Positions 15,456 to 23,520 of a stretch of DNA of 42,584 nt are shown here, in pieces. The stretch is from Acidobacteriota bacterium (GTDB lineage: Bacteria; Acidobacteriota; Terriglobia; Acidiferrales; UBA7541). The stretch's first letter is position 1. Each line of letters starts with the position of its first letter. The notes beneath the pieces are model-generated. The model was not told the origin of the DNA and did not search any database. It saw only the letters and a list, made by a program, of their open reading frames with translations. The stretch covers positions 1-42,584 of the forward strand of contig JAKASX010000020.1 in the NCBI GenBank assembly GCA_021818865.1. The letters are read 5' to 3'. The position numbers and the translations under genes are program-made.

Positions 15456-15734
15456 ATGTGTTTGGCGATTCCGGGGAAAATCCTTACCAGTGAGACGCGC
15501 AACGGCGTGCGCACGGGAAAAATTCAGTTTGGCGAAATCAGCCGGGAAGCCTGCCTCGATTTCGTTCCCGAAGCCAGTGTCGGCGATTACGTGATGGTTC
15601 ACGTCGGCTTCGCCATCAGCCGCGTGGACAGGGAAGAGGCCGAGCGCACCTATCAGATTCTGCAATCCATGGGCATGTTGGAATCCGAATTGTCGCCAGA
15701 AGCCGCCGATCCCGCGTCCGGAGGCCGGCCTTGA
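15456..15734 (+). CDS. hypC: Hydrogenase maturation chaperone HypC
   Basis: This is a 92-residue HypC/HupF-family chaperone. It begins MCLAIPGKI, with the essential Cys2 that binds the iron of the Fe(CN)2CO unit and the large-subunit precursor. The rest is the expected small beta-barrel ([38 protein letters not shown]). The start is ATG after GGAAGGGGG. Its stop overlaps the likely TTG start of hypD, so it is coupled to its scaffold partner. The short Ala/Pro tail is not conserved in the family. Only one HypC-type gene is visible, so it would serve both Fe-S scaffold and precursor binding. Confidence 0.95.
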   Translation: MCLAIPGKILTSETRNGVRTGKIQFGEISREACLDFVPEASVGDYVMVHVGFAISRVDREEAERTYQILQSMGMLESELSPEAADPASGGRP

Positions 15735-16840
15735 AATACATGGACGAATATCGCGATGAGCGCATCGCCCGCCGCCTCGCCGCCGAAATCGCCCGCAAAG
15801 CCACGCAGCCCTGGGTGCTCATGGAAATCTGCGGCGGCCAAACCCACACGCTCATGCGCTACGGCATTGATGAATTGCTGCCCAAGGGCGTCGAAATGGT
15901 TCACGGTCCCGGCTGCCCCGTCTGCGTCACCCCGCTCGAAACCATCGACAAAGCCATCGAAATTGCTTCCCGTCCCGGAACTATCCTCGTCTCCTACGGC
16001 GATATGCTCCGCGTCCCCGGCTCGCGCACCGACCTGTTCCGCGTGAAAGCCTCCGGCGGCGACGTTCGCATCGTCTATTCGCCCATGGAAGCGGTCAAGC
16101 TCGCTCGTTTGAATCCCAAACGCCAGGTCGTGTTTTTCGGCGTCGGCTTCGAAACCACCGCGCCCGCCAACGCCATGGCCGTCTGGCAGGCGAAACGCGA
16201 AGGCCTCACAAATTTTTCCATGCTCGCCTCCCACGTCCTCGTTCCGCCCGCCATTCGCGCGCTGCTCGGTTCGCCACGCAATCGCGTACAGGGTTTCATC
16301 GCTCCCGGTCACGTCTGCACCGTCGTCGGCTATCGCGAATACGAGCATATCGCCCGTGAATTTCGCGTCCCGTTCGTCGTTGGCGGTTTCGAGCCGGTCG
16401 ATCTCCTCGAGGCGATTTCCATGCTCGTCAGCCAGCTCGAGGAGGGCCGCGCCGAAGTGGAAAACCAATACGTCCGATCGGTGAGCCGCGAAGGTAATCT
16501 GCCGGCGCAGCGAATCATGGAAGAGGTATTCGACGTGTGCGACCGCAAATGGCGCGGCGTGGGCGCGATCCCTCAGAGCGGCTACCGCCTGCGTCCCGCC
16601 TTCGCCGATTTCGACGCCGACCGCATTTTCGGCCTCGAACGCATGACCGCCGAGGAATCCTCCGAATGCATCAGCGCCGAGGTGCTCCAGGGCTTGAAGA
16701 AGCCGACCGATTGCCCCGCGTTCGCCCTCCGTTGCACGCCGCACACGCCGCTTGGCGCGCCGATGGTTTCCTCCGAAGGCGCCTGCGCCGCCTACCATCA
16801 GTATCGCCGCCACTTCGCCGCCGTCCCGGGAGAGCGCTGA
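15731..16840 (+). CDS. hypD: Hydrogenase maturation scaffold HypD
   Basis: HypD is the [4Fe-4S] scaffold on which the Fe(CN)2CO unit is built with HypC and HypE. The protein has 369 residues. Recognisable blocks are [15 protein letters not shown] near the N-terminus, the [11 protein letters not shown] motif with its Cxx[11 protein letters not shown], the [10 protein letters not shown] motif and a C-terminal set of cysteines ([25 protein letters not shown]) that ligate the cluster. The start is TTG at 15731, overlapping hypC. An ATG three codons later (15740) is possible. The gene ends in a TGATG overlap with hypE. All hallmark cysteines are present. Confidence 0.95.
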   Translation: MKYMDEYRDERIARRLAAEIARKATQPWVLMEICGGQTHTLMRYGIDELLPKGVEMVHGPGCPVCVTPLETIDKAIEIASRPGTILVSYGDMLRVPGSRTDLFRVKASGGDVRIVYSPMEAVKLARLNPKRQVVFFGVGFETTAPANAMAVWQAKREGLTNFSMLASHVLVPPAIRALLGSPRNRVQGFIAPGHVCTVVGYREYEHIAREFRVPFVVGGFEPVDLLEAISMLVSQLEEGRAEVENQYVRSVSREGNLPAQRIMEEVFDVCDRKWRGVGAIPQSGYRLRPAFADFDADRIFGLERMTAEESSECISAEVLQGLKKPTDCPAFALRCTPHTPLGAPMVSSEGACAAYHQYRRHFAAVPGER

Positions 16841-17898
16841 TGTCCGAACTCCGCGATTTCGCGGGTTTCTCCTGTCCCGTTCCTCTTCCTTCGAACGACG
16901 CCGTTCTGCTCGGCCACGGCAGCGGCGGCCGGTTGAGCGCCGAACTGCTCCGCAAATTGATTCTCCCCGCCTTCGGCAATCCAGTGCTCGACCGCCTCGA
17001 CGATCAGGCGGTCATTTCGGTCAATGGCTGCCGTCTCGCGTTCACCACCGATTCTTTCGTGGTCAAGCCGCTCTTTTTCCCCGGCGGCGATATCGGCTCG
17101 CTCGCTGTCCACGGCACGATCAACGATCTCGCCATGGGCGGCGCACGTCCGCTTTTTCTGAGCGTCGCGCTCATCATCGAGGAAGGCCTGCCGATGGAAG
17201 TTCTCCGCCGCGTTGTCGAATCCTTGCGCGCCTCGGCCCGAGCGGCGGGAGTGGACGTCGTGACGGGAGACACCAAGGTCGTCGAGAAAGGCAGCGGCGA
17301 CGGCCTTTTCATCAATACCTCTGGCATCGGTCTGGTGGCCGAAGGCCTCGATCTTTCCGCTGGCCGCGCCCGCCCCGGCGATCGCGTCCTGCTCAGCGGC
17401 GCGATCGGCGATCACGGCATCGCCATTCTGGCCAAGCGCGAAGGCCTCGAATTCGAAACCGTCGTTGAAAGCGACACCGCCCCACTCTTTTCTCTCGTTT
17501 CCGCGATGCTCGGCGTCACCCGTGGTTTTCGCTGTTTCCGCGATCCCACGCGCGGCGGCCTCTCGAGCGCGCTCAACGAAATTGCCGCTCAATCGCGCGT
17601 CGGCATGGCCATCGAGGAGCGCTCGATTCCCGTGAACGAAGGCGTGCGCAGCGCCTGCGAGTTGCTCGGCCTCGATCCGCTCTACGTCGCGAATGAAGGC
17701 AAGCTGGTCGCCATCGTCGAACCGGAGAATGCCGATTCGGTGCTCGAAGCGATGCGGCGTCACCCGCTCGGTTGCCGCGCCCAGATTATCGGAACCGTCA
17801 CCGAGGGCCATCCCGGGCTCGTCACCATGCGCACCCCGCTCGGGACCTCGCGCATCGTGGACCTGCTCGATGGCGATCAGTTGCCGCGCATCTGCTGA
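16840..17898 (+). CDS. hypE: Carbamoyl-dehydratase HypE
   Basis: HypE dehydrates the carbamoyl group supplied by HypF to make the cyanide ligands. The 352-residue protein belongs to the PurM/AIR-synthase-like ATPases: LLGHGSGGRLSAELL and TDSFVVKPLFFPGGDIG in the N-terminal domain, NDLAMGGA, VVTGDTKVV, and FRDPTRGGLSSALNEIA. The chain ends in PRIC, the conserved C-terminal cysteine (C352) that is thiocarbamoylated and then converted to thiocyanate. The ATG overlaps the hypD stop. Sequence and length are fully typical. Confidence 0.96.
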   Translation: MSELRDFAGFSCPVPLPSNDAVLLGHGSGGRLSAELLRKLILPAFGNPVLDRLDDQAVISVNGCRLAFTTDSFVVKPLFFPGGDIGSLAVHGTINDLAMGGARPLFLSVALIIEEGLPMEVLRRVVESLRASARAAGVDVVTGDTKVVEKGSGDGLFINTSGIGLVAEGLDLSAGRARPGDRVLLSGAIGDHGIAILAKREGLEFETVVESDTAPLFSLVSAMLGVTRGFRCFRDPTRGGLSSALNEIAAQSRVGMAIEERSIPVNEGVRSACELLGLDPLYVANEGKLVAIVEPENADSVLEAMRRHPLGCRAQIIGTVTEGHPGLVTMRTPLGTSRIVDLLDGDQLPRIC

Positions 17899-17905
17899 GG
17901 GCCGC

Positions 17906-18289
17906 ATGCACGAAATGAGCATCGCCTGCTCCGTGCTGGAAGCGCTCGAACAGGAAGCGCGTCGTTTTCCCGGCGGCAGGATTCTTCGCGTTGGTCTGCG
18001 CGTGGGCGAACTCGCCGGCGTGGACCCGGAATCGCTTGAATTCTGCTGGGAAGCGGCCGTGCGCGGCACTCGTTGGGAGCCGGTATCTCTCGAAATCGAG
18101 CGCTGCGCTCGCCGCCAGCGCTGCCAAAGCTGCGGCCACGAATTTCCGCCTGCCGGCGATTACGCCTGTCCCGCGTGCGGCAGCGCAACCACCGTCTTCG
18201 CCGGCGGCGACGAACTGGAATTGGCGCATCTGGAGGTCGAGCAAGATGAACCGGATTGGGCTCGAACGCAAAGTCTTGAACGAAAATGA
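17906..18289 (+). CDS. hypA: Nickel-insertion metallochaperone HypA
   Basis: HypA delivers nickel to the large subunit together with HypB. The 127-residue protein starts MHEMSIACSVLEALE, giving the His2-Glu3 nickel site. A structural zinc site follows, with CQSCGHEF and CPACGS (two CxxC pairs, about residues 73-96). The C-terminal tail EVEQDEPDWARTQSLERK extends beyond the usual end and overlaps the hypB start by 44 bases, which is longer than normal for this pair. The start follows the hypE stop closely without a strong ribosome site, so translation is probably coupled. Confidence 0.93.
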   Translation: MHEMSIACSVLEALEQEARRFPGGRILRVGLRVGELAGVDPESLEFCWEAAVRGTRWEPVSLEIERCARRQRCQSCGHEFPPAGDYACPACGSATTVFAGGDELELAHLEVEQDEPDWARTQSLERK

Positions 18290-18923
18290 TCGTCTGGCCG
18301 CCGCTTTGCGCCAGCGCTTCGAGGGAAATGGCGTGCTGTGCCTGAATCTCATCAGCTCGCCCGGCGCCGGCAAAACCACCCTCCTCGAACGCACCCTCGA
18401 GAGCTTCGATCGCTCGGCCCGCGTGGCCGTGCTCACCGGCGACATCCAGACCGATAACGACGCCGCTCGCCTCGCTCGCTACGGTTTCCCCGTCCGGCAG
18501 ATCACCACCGCCGGCGCTTGCCATCTCGACGCTCGCATGATCGAACGCGGCCTCGAAGGCTGGCGTCTCGAAACGCTCGACCTGCTCTTCATCGAAAACG
18601 TCGGCAATCTCGTCTGCCCGTCGAGTTACGATCTTGGCGAAGACGCGAAAGTCGTCTTGCTCAGCGTCACCGAAGGCGACGACAAGCCGCTGAAGTACCC
18701 CGCGATTTTCTTCAAATCCGAATTGATGGTTCTCAACAAAATGGATCTGCTTCCCTACGTCCCATTCGACGCGCAGCGAGCGGAAGAAAACGCCCGCTGC
18801 GTGCATCCGGGCATGGAAATCGTCCGCGTTTCCTGCACCGGAAACCTGGGCCTCGAGGACTGGTTCGCGTGGATCGCGAACCGGCGCGGCAGGGTGGTCG
18901 CGGCTCGCGCCGCAAGGGCCTGA
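18246..18923 (+). CDS. hypB: GTPase HypB, short form
   Basis: HypB hydrolyses GTP to drive nickel transfer from HypA. The 225 residues contain the P-loop SSPGAGKTTLLERTL, LTGDIQTDNDA, the dimer-interface metal site (AGACHLDARMI and ENVGNLVCPSSYDLGE) and the guanine-specificity motif VLNKMDLLPY. It lacks the N-terminal CxxCGC motif and the His-rich nickel-storage stretch found in some homologues, so it is a minimal form. ATG 18246 lies inside the hypA reading frame and fits the alignment of the first GTPase residues (LNENDRLAAALR). Confidence 0.94.
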   Translation: MNRIGLERKVLNENDRLAAALRQRFEGNGVLCLNLISSPGAGKTTLLERTLESFDRSARVAVLTGDIQTDNDAARLARYGFPVRQITTAGACHLDARMIERGLEGWRLETLDLLFIENVGNLVCPSSYDLGEDAKVVLLSVTEGDDKPLKYPAIFFKSELMVLNKMDLLPYVPFDAQRAEENARCVHPGMEIVRVSCTGNLGLEDWFAWIANRRGRVVAARAARA

Positions 18924-18930
18924 TTCGCCG

Positions 18931-21258
18931 ATGTGCGTGCGGAAACGCATCCAGGTCAGTGGAATCGTTCAGGGCGTCGGCTTCCGGCCGTTCGTCTACC
19001 GCCTCGCCGCTGAACTCGGCCTCGCTGGCTCGATCCGCAACACCGCATCCGGCGTCACCATCGAAATCGAAGGCGCCGCACCGGCCGTCGAAAGTTTTCT
19101 TGTGCGGCTGCCCGCAGAGGCGCCTTCACTCGCCCGCATTACGTCGATTCGCGCGTCCGAAATCGCGGCCATCGGAGAACGCGAATTCCGCATTCTTCCG
19201 AGCCGCGAAGGCGAGCCCGTTCGCACGCTCATTTCTCCCGATGTCGCCCTTTGCGACGATTGCCTGCGCGAGTTGTTCGATCCCTCCGATCGCCGCTACC
19301 GCTATCCATTCATCAACTGCACCAATTGCGGCCCACGGTTCACCATCGTTCGCGATATCCCCTACGACCGCGAGCGCACCTCCATGGCCGTCTTTCCCAT
19401 GTGCCCCGCCTGCCAGGCCGAATACGACGATGTCACGAACCGCCGCTTCCACGCACAGCCGAACGCCTGCTGGGACTGCGGCCCTCATCTCGAGTTATGG
19501 GATCAATCGGGAAACGTGACGGAAACGCAGGACGCTCTTGCCCGCGCTGCCCAAGTGCTCGCCGAGGGCGCGATTGTGGCCGTGAAAGGGCTCGGCGGTT
19601 TTCATTTGGCGGCCGACGCCATGAACCCTGCCGCAGTGAAGCGCCTGCGCGACCGCAAACATCGCATCGAAAAGCCTTTCGCCGTCATGGTCCCGGATCT
19701 TGCCGCCGCCGAACGTTTCTGCGAAATCGACTCTCACGCCCGCGAACTTCTTTCAAGTCGCCAACGGCCCATCGTTCTCCTGCCCGCCAAGTGGCCCTCG
19801 CCCATCGCCGAAGTCGTCGCCCCGCGCGGCGCCGATTTGGGACTCTTCCTGCCTTATACGCCGCTGCATCATCTCCTTTTCGAAAGCGGACGGTTCCCGG
19901 CCCTCGTGATGACCAGCGGAAACATCAGCGAAGAGCCGATTGCCATCGGCAATCGCGAAGCCGTTGCCCGGCTCGGCGGTCTCGCCGACCATTTCCTCGT
20001 CCATAATCGAGATATCCTGCTCCGCTGCGACGATTCCGTGGTTCGGCCCCAGGCCGGCCGCGCTCGCCAGTTGCGCCGCTCCCGTGGCTACGTTCCCGTG
20101 CCCGTGTTTCTCGACGAAAACCTGCCGCCGGTCCTGGCTGCCGGCGGCGAGCTGAAAAACACGATCTGCCTGGCGCGTGGCGACCAGGCCTTTCTCAGCC
20201 AGCACGTCGGCGATCTCGAAAATCTCGAAAGTCACCGTTTCTTCGGCGAAGCTGTCGAACATCTCTCTCGCATCCTCGAAATCAAGCCGGAAATCATCGC
20301 CTACGACCTTCATCCCGAATATTTCTCCACGAAGTGGGCGCTCGCCCAAACCGGCGTCCGCGTGGTTGGCGTCCAGCACCATCACGCGCATATTGCCGCC
20401 TGCATGGCGGAAAATCACCTCCACGACAAGGTCATCGGCTTCGCGCTCGATGGCACCGGCTACGGCACCGACGGAAATATCTGGGGCGGGGAAGTCCTGC
20501 TTGCCGATTTCAGCGGATTCGAGCGCGCCGCGCATCTCGCTTACACGCCGCTGCCCGGCGGCGCGGCGGCGATTCGCGAGCCGTGGCGCATGGCGGTCGC
20601 GTATCTGGCCCGCCATTTCGGCCGCGAGTTTCTCGATCGCCCGATCCCTTTTCTTTCCGAAATCAAGCGCTCGAACGTCGAACTCGTTCTGCGCATGGTC
20701 GAGCGCGGCATCCGTTCCCCGCTCACTTCCAGCTGCGGGCGCCTATTCGACGCCGTCGCCGCTCTCGCCGGTATCCGGCTCCGCGTGAATTACGAAGCCC
20801 AGGCCGCGATCGAACTCGAAATGGCCGCGCGCCAGTCGCGCGACGCCGCGGCCTATCCGATGGGCCTCGTCTCGGAGGGTGGCTACTGGATTATCGAAAC
20901 GCGCCCACTCTTCGAAGCGTTGCTCGGCGATCTCGATCGCAATCTCCAGCCCGAAACCCTCAGTCGCCGCTTCCACAACGGCCTGATCGATGTTTTTGCT
21001 CGCCTCGCTCGCCTGCTCCGCGACCGCAGCGGGCTCCGCCGCGTCTGCCTCAGCGGCGGCACATTCCAGAATGTTTGCCTCCAGGACGGTCTCCGCTCGG
21101 CCCTCGAAGCCGATGGCTTCCAGGTTTTCACCCACGCCGATGTGCCGCCCGGCGACGGCGGTTTGAGCCTCGGCCAGGCCGTCATTGCCGCGCACCGCTC
21201 GGGTTCCGCGTCTTCCTCGCGCCATCGCGAATCCTCCCACGAACCACAGCATCTCTAA
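18931..21258 (+). CDS. hypF: Carbamoyltransferase HypF
   Basis: HypF makes the carbamoyl-AMP that becomes the cyanide ligands. The 775-residue chain has the full domain order: an acylphosphatase domain (VSGIVQGVGFRPFVYRLA, residues about 7-90), two zinc fingers with four CxxC pairs (CDDC, CTNC, CPAC, CWDC, about 107-190), a YrdC-like domain (AIVAVKGLGGFHLAADA and HRIEKPFAVM), and a Kae1-like transferase domain (QHHHAHIAACMAEN, DGTGYGTDGNIWGGE, and SGGTFQN near the end). The last 25 residues are Ser/His-rich and not conserved. The ATG is eight bases after hypB. Having hypF last, after hypB, is one of several known orders. Confidence 0.96.
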   Translation: MCVRKRIQVSGIVQGVGFRPFVYRLAAELGLAGSIRNTASGVTIEIEGAAPAVESFLVRLPAEAPSLARITSIRASEIAAIGEREFRILPSREGEPVRTLISPDVALCDDCLRELFDPSDRRYRYPFINCTNCGPRFTIVRDIPYDRERTSMAVFPMCPACQAEYDDVTNRRFHAQPNACWDCGPHLELWDQSGNVTETQDALARAAQVLAEGAIVAVKGLGGFHLAADAMNPAAVKRLRDRKHRIEKPFAVMVPDLAAAERFCEIDSHARELLSSRQRPIVLLPAKWPSPIAEVVAPRGADLGLFLPYTPLHHLLFESGRFPALVMTSGNISEEPIAIGNREAVARLGGLADHFLVHNRDILLRCDDSVVRPQAGRARQLRRSRGYVPVPVFLDENLPPVLAAGGELKNTICLARGDQAFLSQHVGDLENLESHRFFGEAVEHLSRILEIKPEIIAYDLHPEYFSTKWALAQTGVRVVGVQHHHAHIAACMAENHLHDKVIGFALDGTGYGTDGNIWGGEVLLADFSGFERAAHLAYTPLPGGAAAIREPWRMAVAYLARHFGREFLDRPIPFLSEIKRSNVELVLRMVERGIRSPLTSSCGRLFDAVAALAGIRLRVNYEAQAAIELEMAARQSRDAAAYPMGLVSEGGYWIIETRPLFEALLGDLDRNLQPETLSRRFHNGLIDVFARLARLLRDRSGLRRVCLSGGTFQNVCLQDGLRSALEADGFQVFTHADVPPGDGGLSLGQAVIAAHRSGSASSSRHRESSHEPQHL

Positions 21259-21363
21259 TAAGGAAAGACGGTACGGGCTTCGGGAATAGCGCAAGAGCCG
21301 GCTCTGAGCCTCCGATTCGTCTTCAGTATGTTTCAACCTTTTTTCCTGCTTGAGGAGGCATGC

Positions 21364-21954
21364 ATGGCGGAAAATCCTGCGGCTCAGGTTGCGGCCGAAG
21401 GCGCACCGCCCCAGCCGGGCGTGAGCCTTTGGAATCTCGATGGCGCCCACTCCCACGCCGGATTCAGCATTCGCCACATGATGATCGCCAACGTGCGCGG
21501 CGAGTTCACCCGGCTCTCGGGCTCGGTCGCCCTCGATGAGAAGGACCTCACTCGTTCCCGCGTCGAGGCCGCGGTCGAGGTCGCTTCCATCAACACCCGC
21601 GAAGCCGATCGCGACGGCCATTTGAAGAGCGGCGATTTCTTCGACGCCACGAAATTCCCGAAAATCGTCTTTCAATCCAGAAATATCGCCCGCCACGCTT
21701 CCGGCCGCTTCATCCTTACAGGCGATCTGACCATCCGCAACGTCACCCGCCCCATTTCCTTCACCATCGAGGAGATGACTCCGCAGCGTAAGGACCCTTG
21801 GGGCAAGCTTCGCTTCGGCGTCTCCGCACGCGGCCAGCTTAATCGCAAGGATTTCGGCCTCGCGTGGAACGCCGCCATCGAGGGCGGCGGCCTTCTGGTC
21901 GGCGAGCAGGTGAATCTCACGATTGAAGCCGAATTCGTGAAGCGCGAAGGGTAA
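21364..21954 (+). CDS. YceI-family lipid/isoprenoid-binding protein
   Basis: This 196-residue lipocalin-like protein shows the YceI signature: WNLDGAHSHAGFSIRHMMIANVRGEF at the start (quoted in part), SINTREADRDGHLKSGDFFD in the middle, and FILTGDLTIRNVTRPI near the second half. YceI proteins form a beta-barrel that binds polyisoprenoids such as quinones. Many are periplasmic, but no signal peptide is visible here: the first 20 residues are Ala/Pro-rich, without a hydrophobic core. GAGGAGG lies before ATG 21364. It is 105 bases downstream of hypF, and the next structure is a terminator, so it may close the hydrogenase transcription unit. A link to quinone handling is inference. Confidence 0.88.
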   Translation: MAENPAAQVAAEGAPPQPGVSLWNLDGAHSHAGFSIRHMMIANVRGEFTRLSGSVALDEKDLTRSRVEAAVEVASINTREADRDGHLKSGDFFDATKFPKIVFQSRNIARHASGRFILTGDLTIRNVTRPISFTIEEMTPQRKDPWGKLRFGVSARGQLNRKDFGLAWNAAIEGGGLLVGEQVNLTIEAEFVKREG

Positions 21955-21995
21955 ATGGCGCTGGTGAACTTCTCTTTCGTTCCGACCCCCTCCCA

Positions 21996-22052
21996 AAAAG
22001 CGAACGGGCCAGCAGCGGGAATTTTCCCGCGTCGCCAGCCCGTTGCATTTTT
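21996..22052. terminator. Bidirectional intrinsic terminator
   Basis: This structure lies between the end of the YceI gene (+) and the end of the E2 gene (-). The outer stem is AACGGGC (22003-22009) with GCCCGTT (22038-22044). The inner stem is GCGGGAA (22015-22021) with TTCCCGC (22024-22030). It is preceded by AAAAAG and followed by CATTTTTC, so a U-run follows the stem on both strands. This fits convergent termination. Confidence 0.8.
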
Positions 22053-22070
22053 CGGAATTCAGCCGCTCGG

Positions 22071-23462
22071 CTAGAGTACCGCTTCCGTCCACTCCTCCAG
22101 CGTCTTCTTTACGTGGTGCAGGAACTGGTGGGCGATCGCGCCGTCCACCACGCGATGGTCGTAACTCAACGTCAAATAGACCATCGAGCGGATGGCGATC
22201 GCGTCGTCAATCACTACCGGCCGCTTTTCGATCGTGCCGAGTCCCAGAATCGCCACGTTCGGCTGGTTGATCACCGGCAGGCCCATCAGTCCGCCGAAAA
22301 CGCCGGGATTCGTGATCGAGAATGTGCCTTCCTGCACTTCTTCGGGTTTCAGCCGCTTCGTCCGCGCGCGTTCGGCCAGATCGTTCACCGCCCGCTGCAA
22401 GCCCAGGAAATTCTTCTCGTCCGCCGCTTTCACCACGGGAACGATCAGGCCCCAGTCGAGCGCCACGGCGATTCCGACGTTGATGTCCCGATGCAACACC
22501 ACGTTCGTGCCGTCAATCGAGGCGTTCACCGTCGGGTATTTCCGCAACGCTTCGACCGCCGCGCGGATGAAGAACGGCATGAAGGTCAGCTTGGTTTCCG
22601 TCTGCGCCTCGAACTGGTCTTTCAGCTTCGCGCGCAGATTCACGATTTTCGTCACGTCGGCTTCATCCACCGAATAGACGTGCGCGGAAACGCGCTTCGA
22701 GACCACCATGTGCTCGGCGATCCGCTGCCGCATCACGCTCATCGGTTCCACTTCGTAGCGTCCGAAATAGAGCCGTTCGCGCGGCACGGCCACTTCGAGC
22801 GCAACGTGCGCCGGAGCGCCAGCCGCAGCCGGTGGCGGAGGTGGGGGAGGCGGCGCGTACGCGGGCGCCGCTGCTGCCGGTCGCGGTGCAGCCGCTGCGC
22901 CGCCCGGGGCAAGGTAAGCCTCGATGTCGCGCTTGCTGATGCGTCCGCCGGCGCCTGTGCCGCGCACCTGCGCCAAGTCGATTTGGTGCTCGCGCGCCAT
23001 TTTCCGCACGAGCGGTGAACTGCGAATCCGTCCGCGCGCTTCGGCGGGAACAGCGGGAGCTGCCGCGGGAGCGGGTCGTGCCGGAGCCGCCGGTGCCGGT
23101 GCAGCGGCAACTGGCGCCGGAGCGGGCGCCGGGGCGGCAGCAGCGGGTGCTGGAGCCGGTTTTTCCACGGGCGCAGGGGCCGGAGCCGCTGGCGCCGGTG
23201 CAGCCGCAACGGCCGCGCCGGCTCCGTCGGAATCGATCAGCGCCACGACGGTCTTGATCGGAACGGTTTGTCCCTCGGTCACCTTGATCTCGCGCAGAGT
23301 GCCGGAAGCGGGCGCGGGAATTTCCGCATCCACCTTGTCCGTGGAAATTTCAAACAGCGGCTCGTCCCGTTCCACTTTGTCCCCGGGCTTCTTGAGCCAC
23401 TTCGTGATCGTGCCCTCGAAAATGCTCTCCCCCATTTGGGGCATCACCACATCAACCGCCAT
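22071..23462 (-). CDS. pdhC: 2-oxoacid dehydrogenase E2, dihydrolipoamide acyltransferase
   Basis: The 463-residue E2 core transfers the acyl group to CoA. An N-terminal lipoyl domain carries lipoate on K43 (EISTDKVDAEI). A long Ala/Pro linker (about residues 80-155) and a peripheral-subunit-binding domain (SSPLVRKMAREHQIDLAQV, then GAGGRISKRDIEAYL) follow, then a second Pro-rich linker. The catalytic domain ends with SYDHRVVDG, giving H436 and D440. ATG 23462 was chosen because GGAGGG lies four bases upstream and the lipoyl domain starts right there. The frame is open 18 codons further, but that part is not conserved. Substrate specificity (pyruvate or branched-chain acids) is not certain. 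A single lipoyl domain is normal for these complexes. Confidence 0.92.
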   Translation of the reverse strand: MAVDVVMPQMGESIFEGTITKWLKKPGDKVERDEPLFEISTDKVDAEIPAPASGTLREIKVTEGQTVPIKTVVALIDSDGAGAAVAAAPAPAAPAPAPVEKPAPAPAAAAPAPAPAPVAAAPAPAAPARPAPAAAPAVPAEARGRIRSSPLVRKMAREHQIDLAQVRGTGAGGRISKRDIEAYLAPGGAAAAPRPAAAAPAYAPPPPPPPPAAAGAPAHVALEVAVPRERLYFGRYEVEPMSVMRQRIAEHMVVSKRVSAHVYSVDEADVTKIVNLRAKLKDQFEAQTETKLTFMPFFIRAAVEALRKYPTVNASIDGTNVVLHRDINVGIAVALDWGLIVPVVKAADEKNFLGLQRAVNDLAERARTKRLKPEEVQEGTFSITNPGVFGGLMGLPVINQPNVAILGLGTIEKRPVVIDDAIAIRSMVYLTLSYDHRVVDGAIAHQFLHHVKKTLEEWTEAVL

Positions 23463-23520
23463 GGTTCCCTCCGAATTTTCCAGTCTACCGCGAACGCCCG
23501 CGGTGCGGGCGGCCATGCCG

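Noticed and set aside
22800-23230. Apparent low-complexity repeat tract
   Set aside because: It is the Ala/Pro interdomain linker of the E2 subunit, not a mobile or tandem-repeat element.
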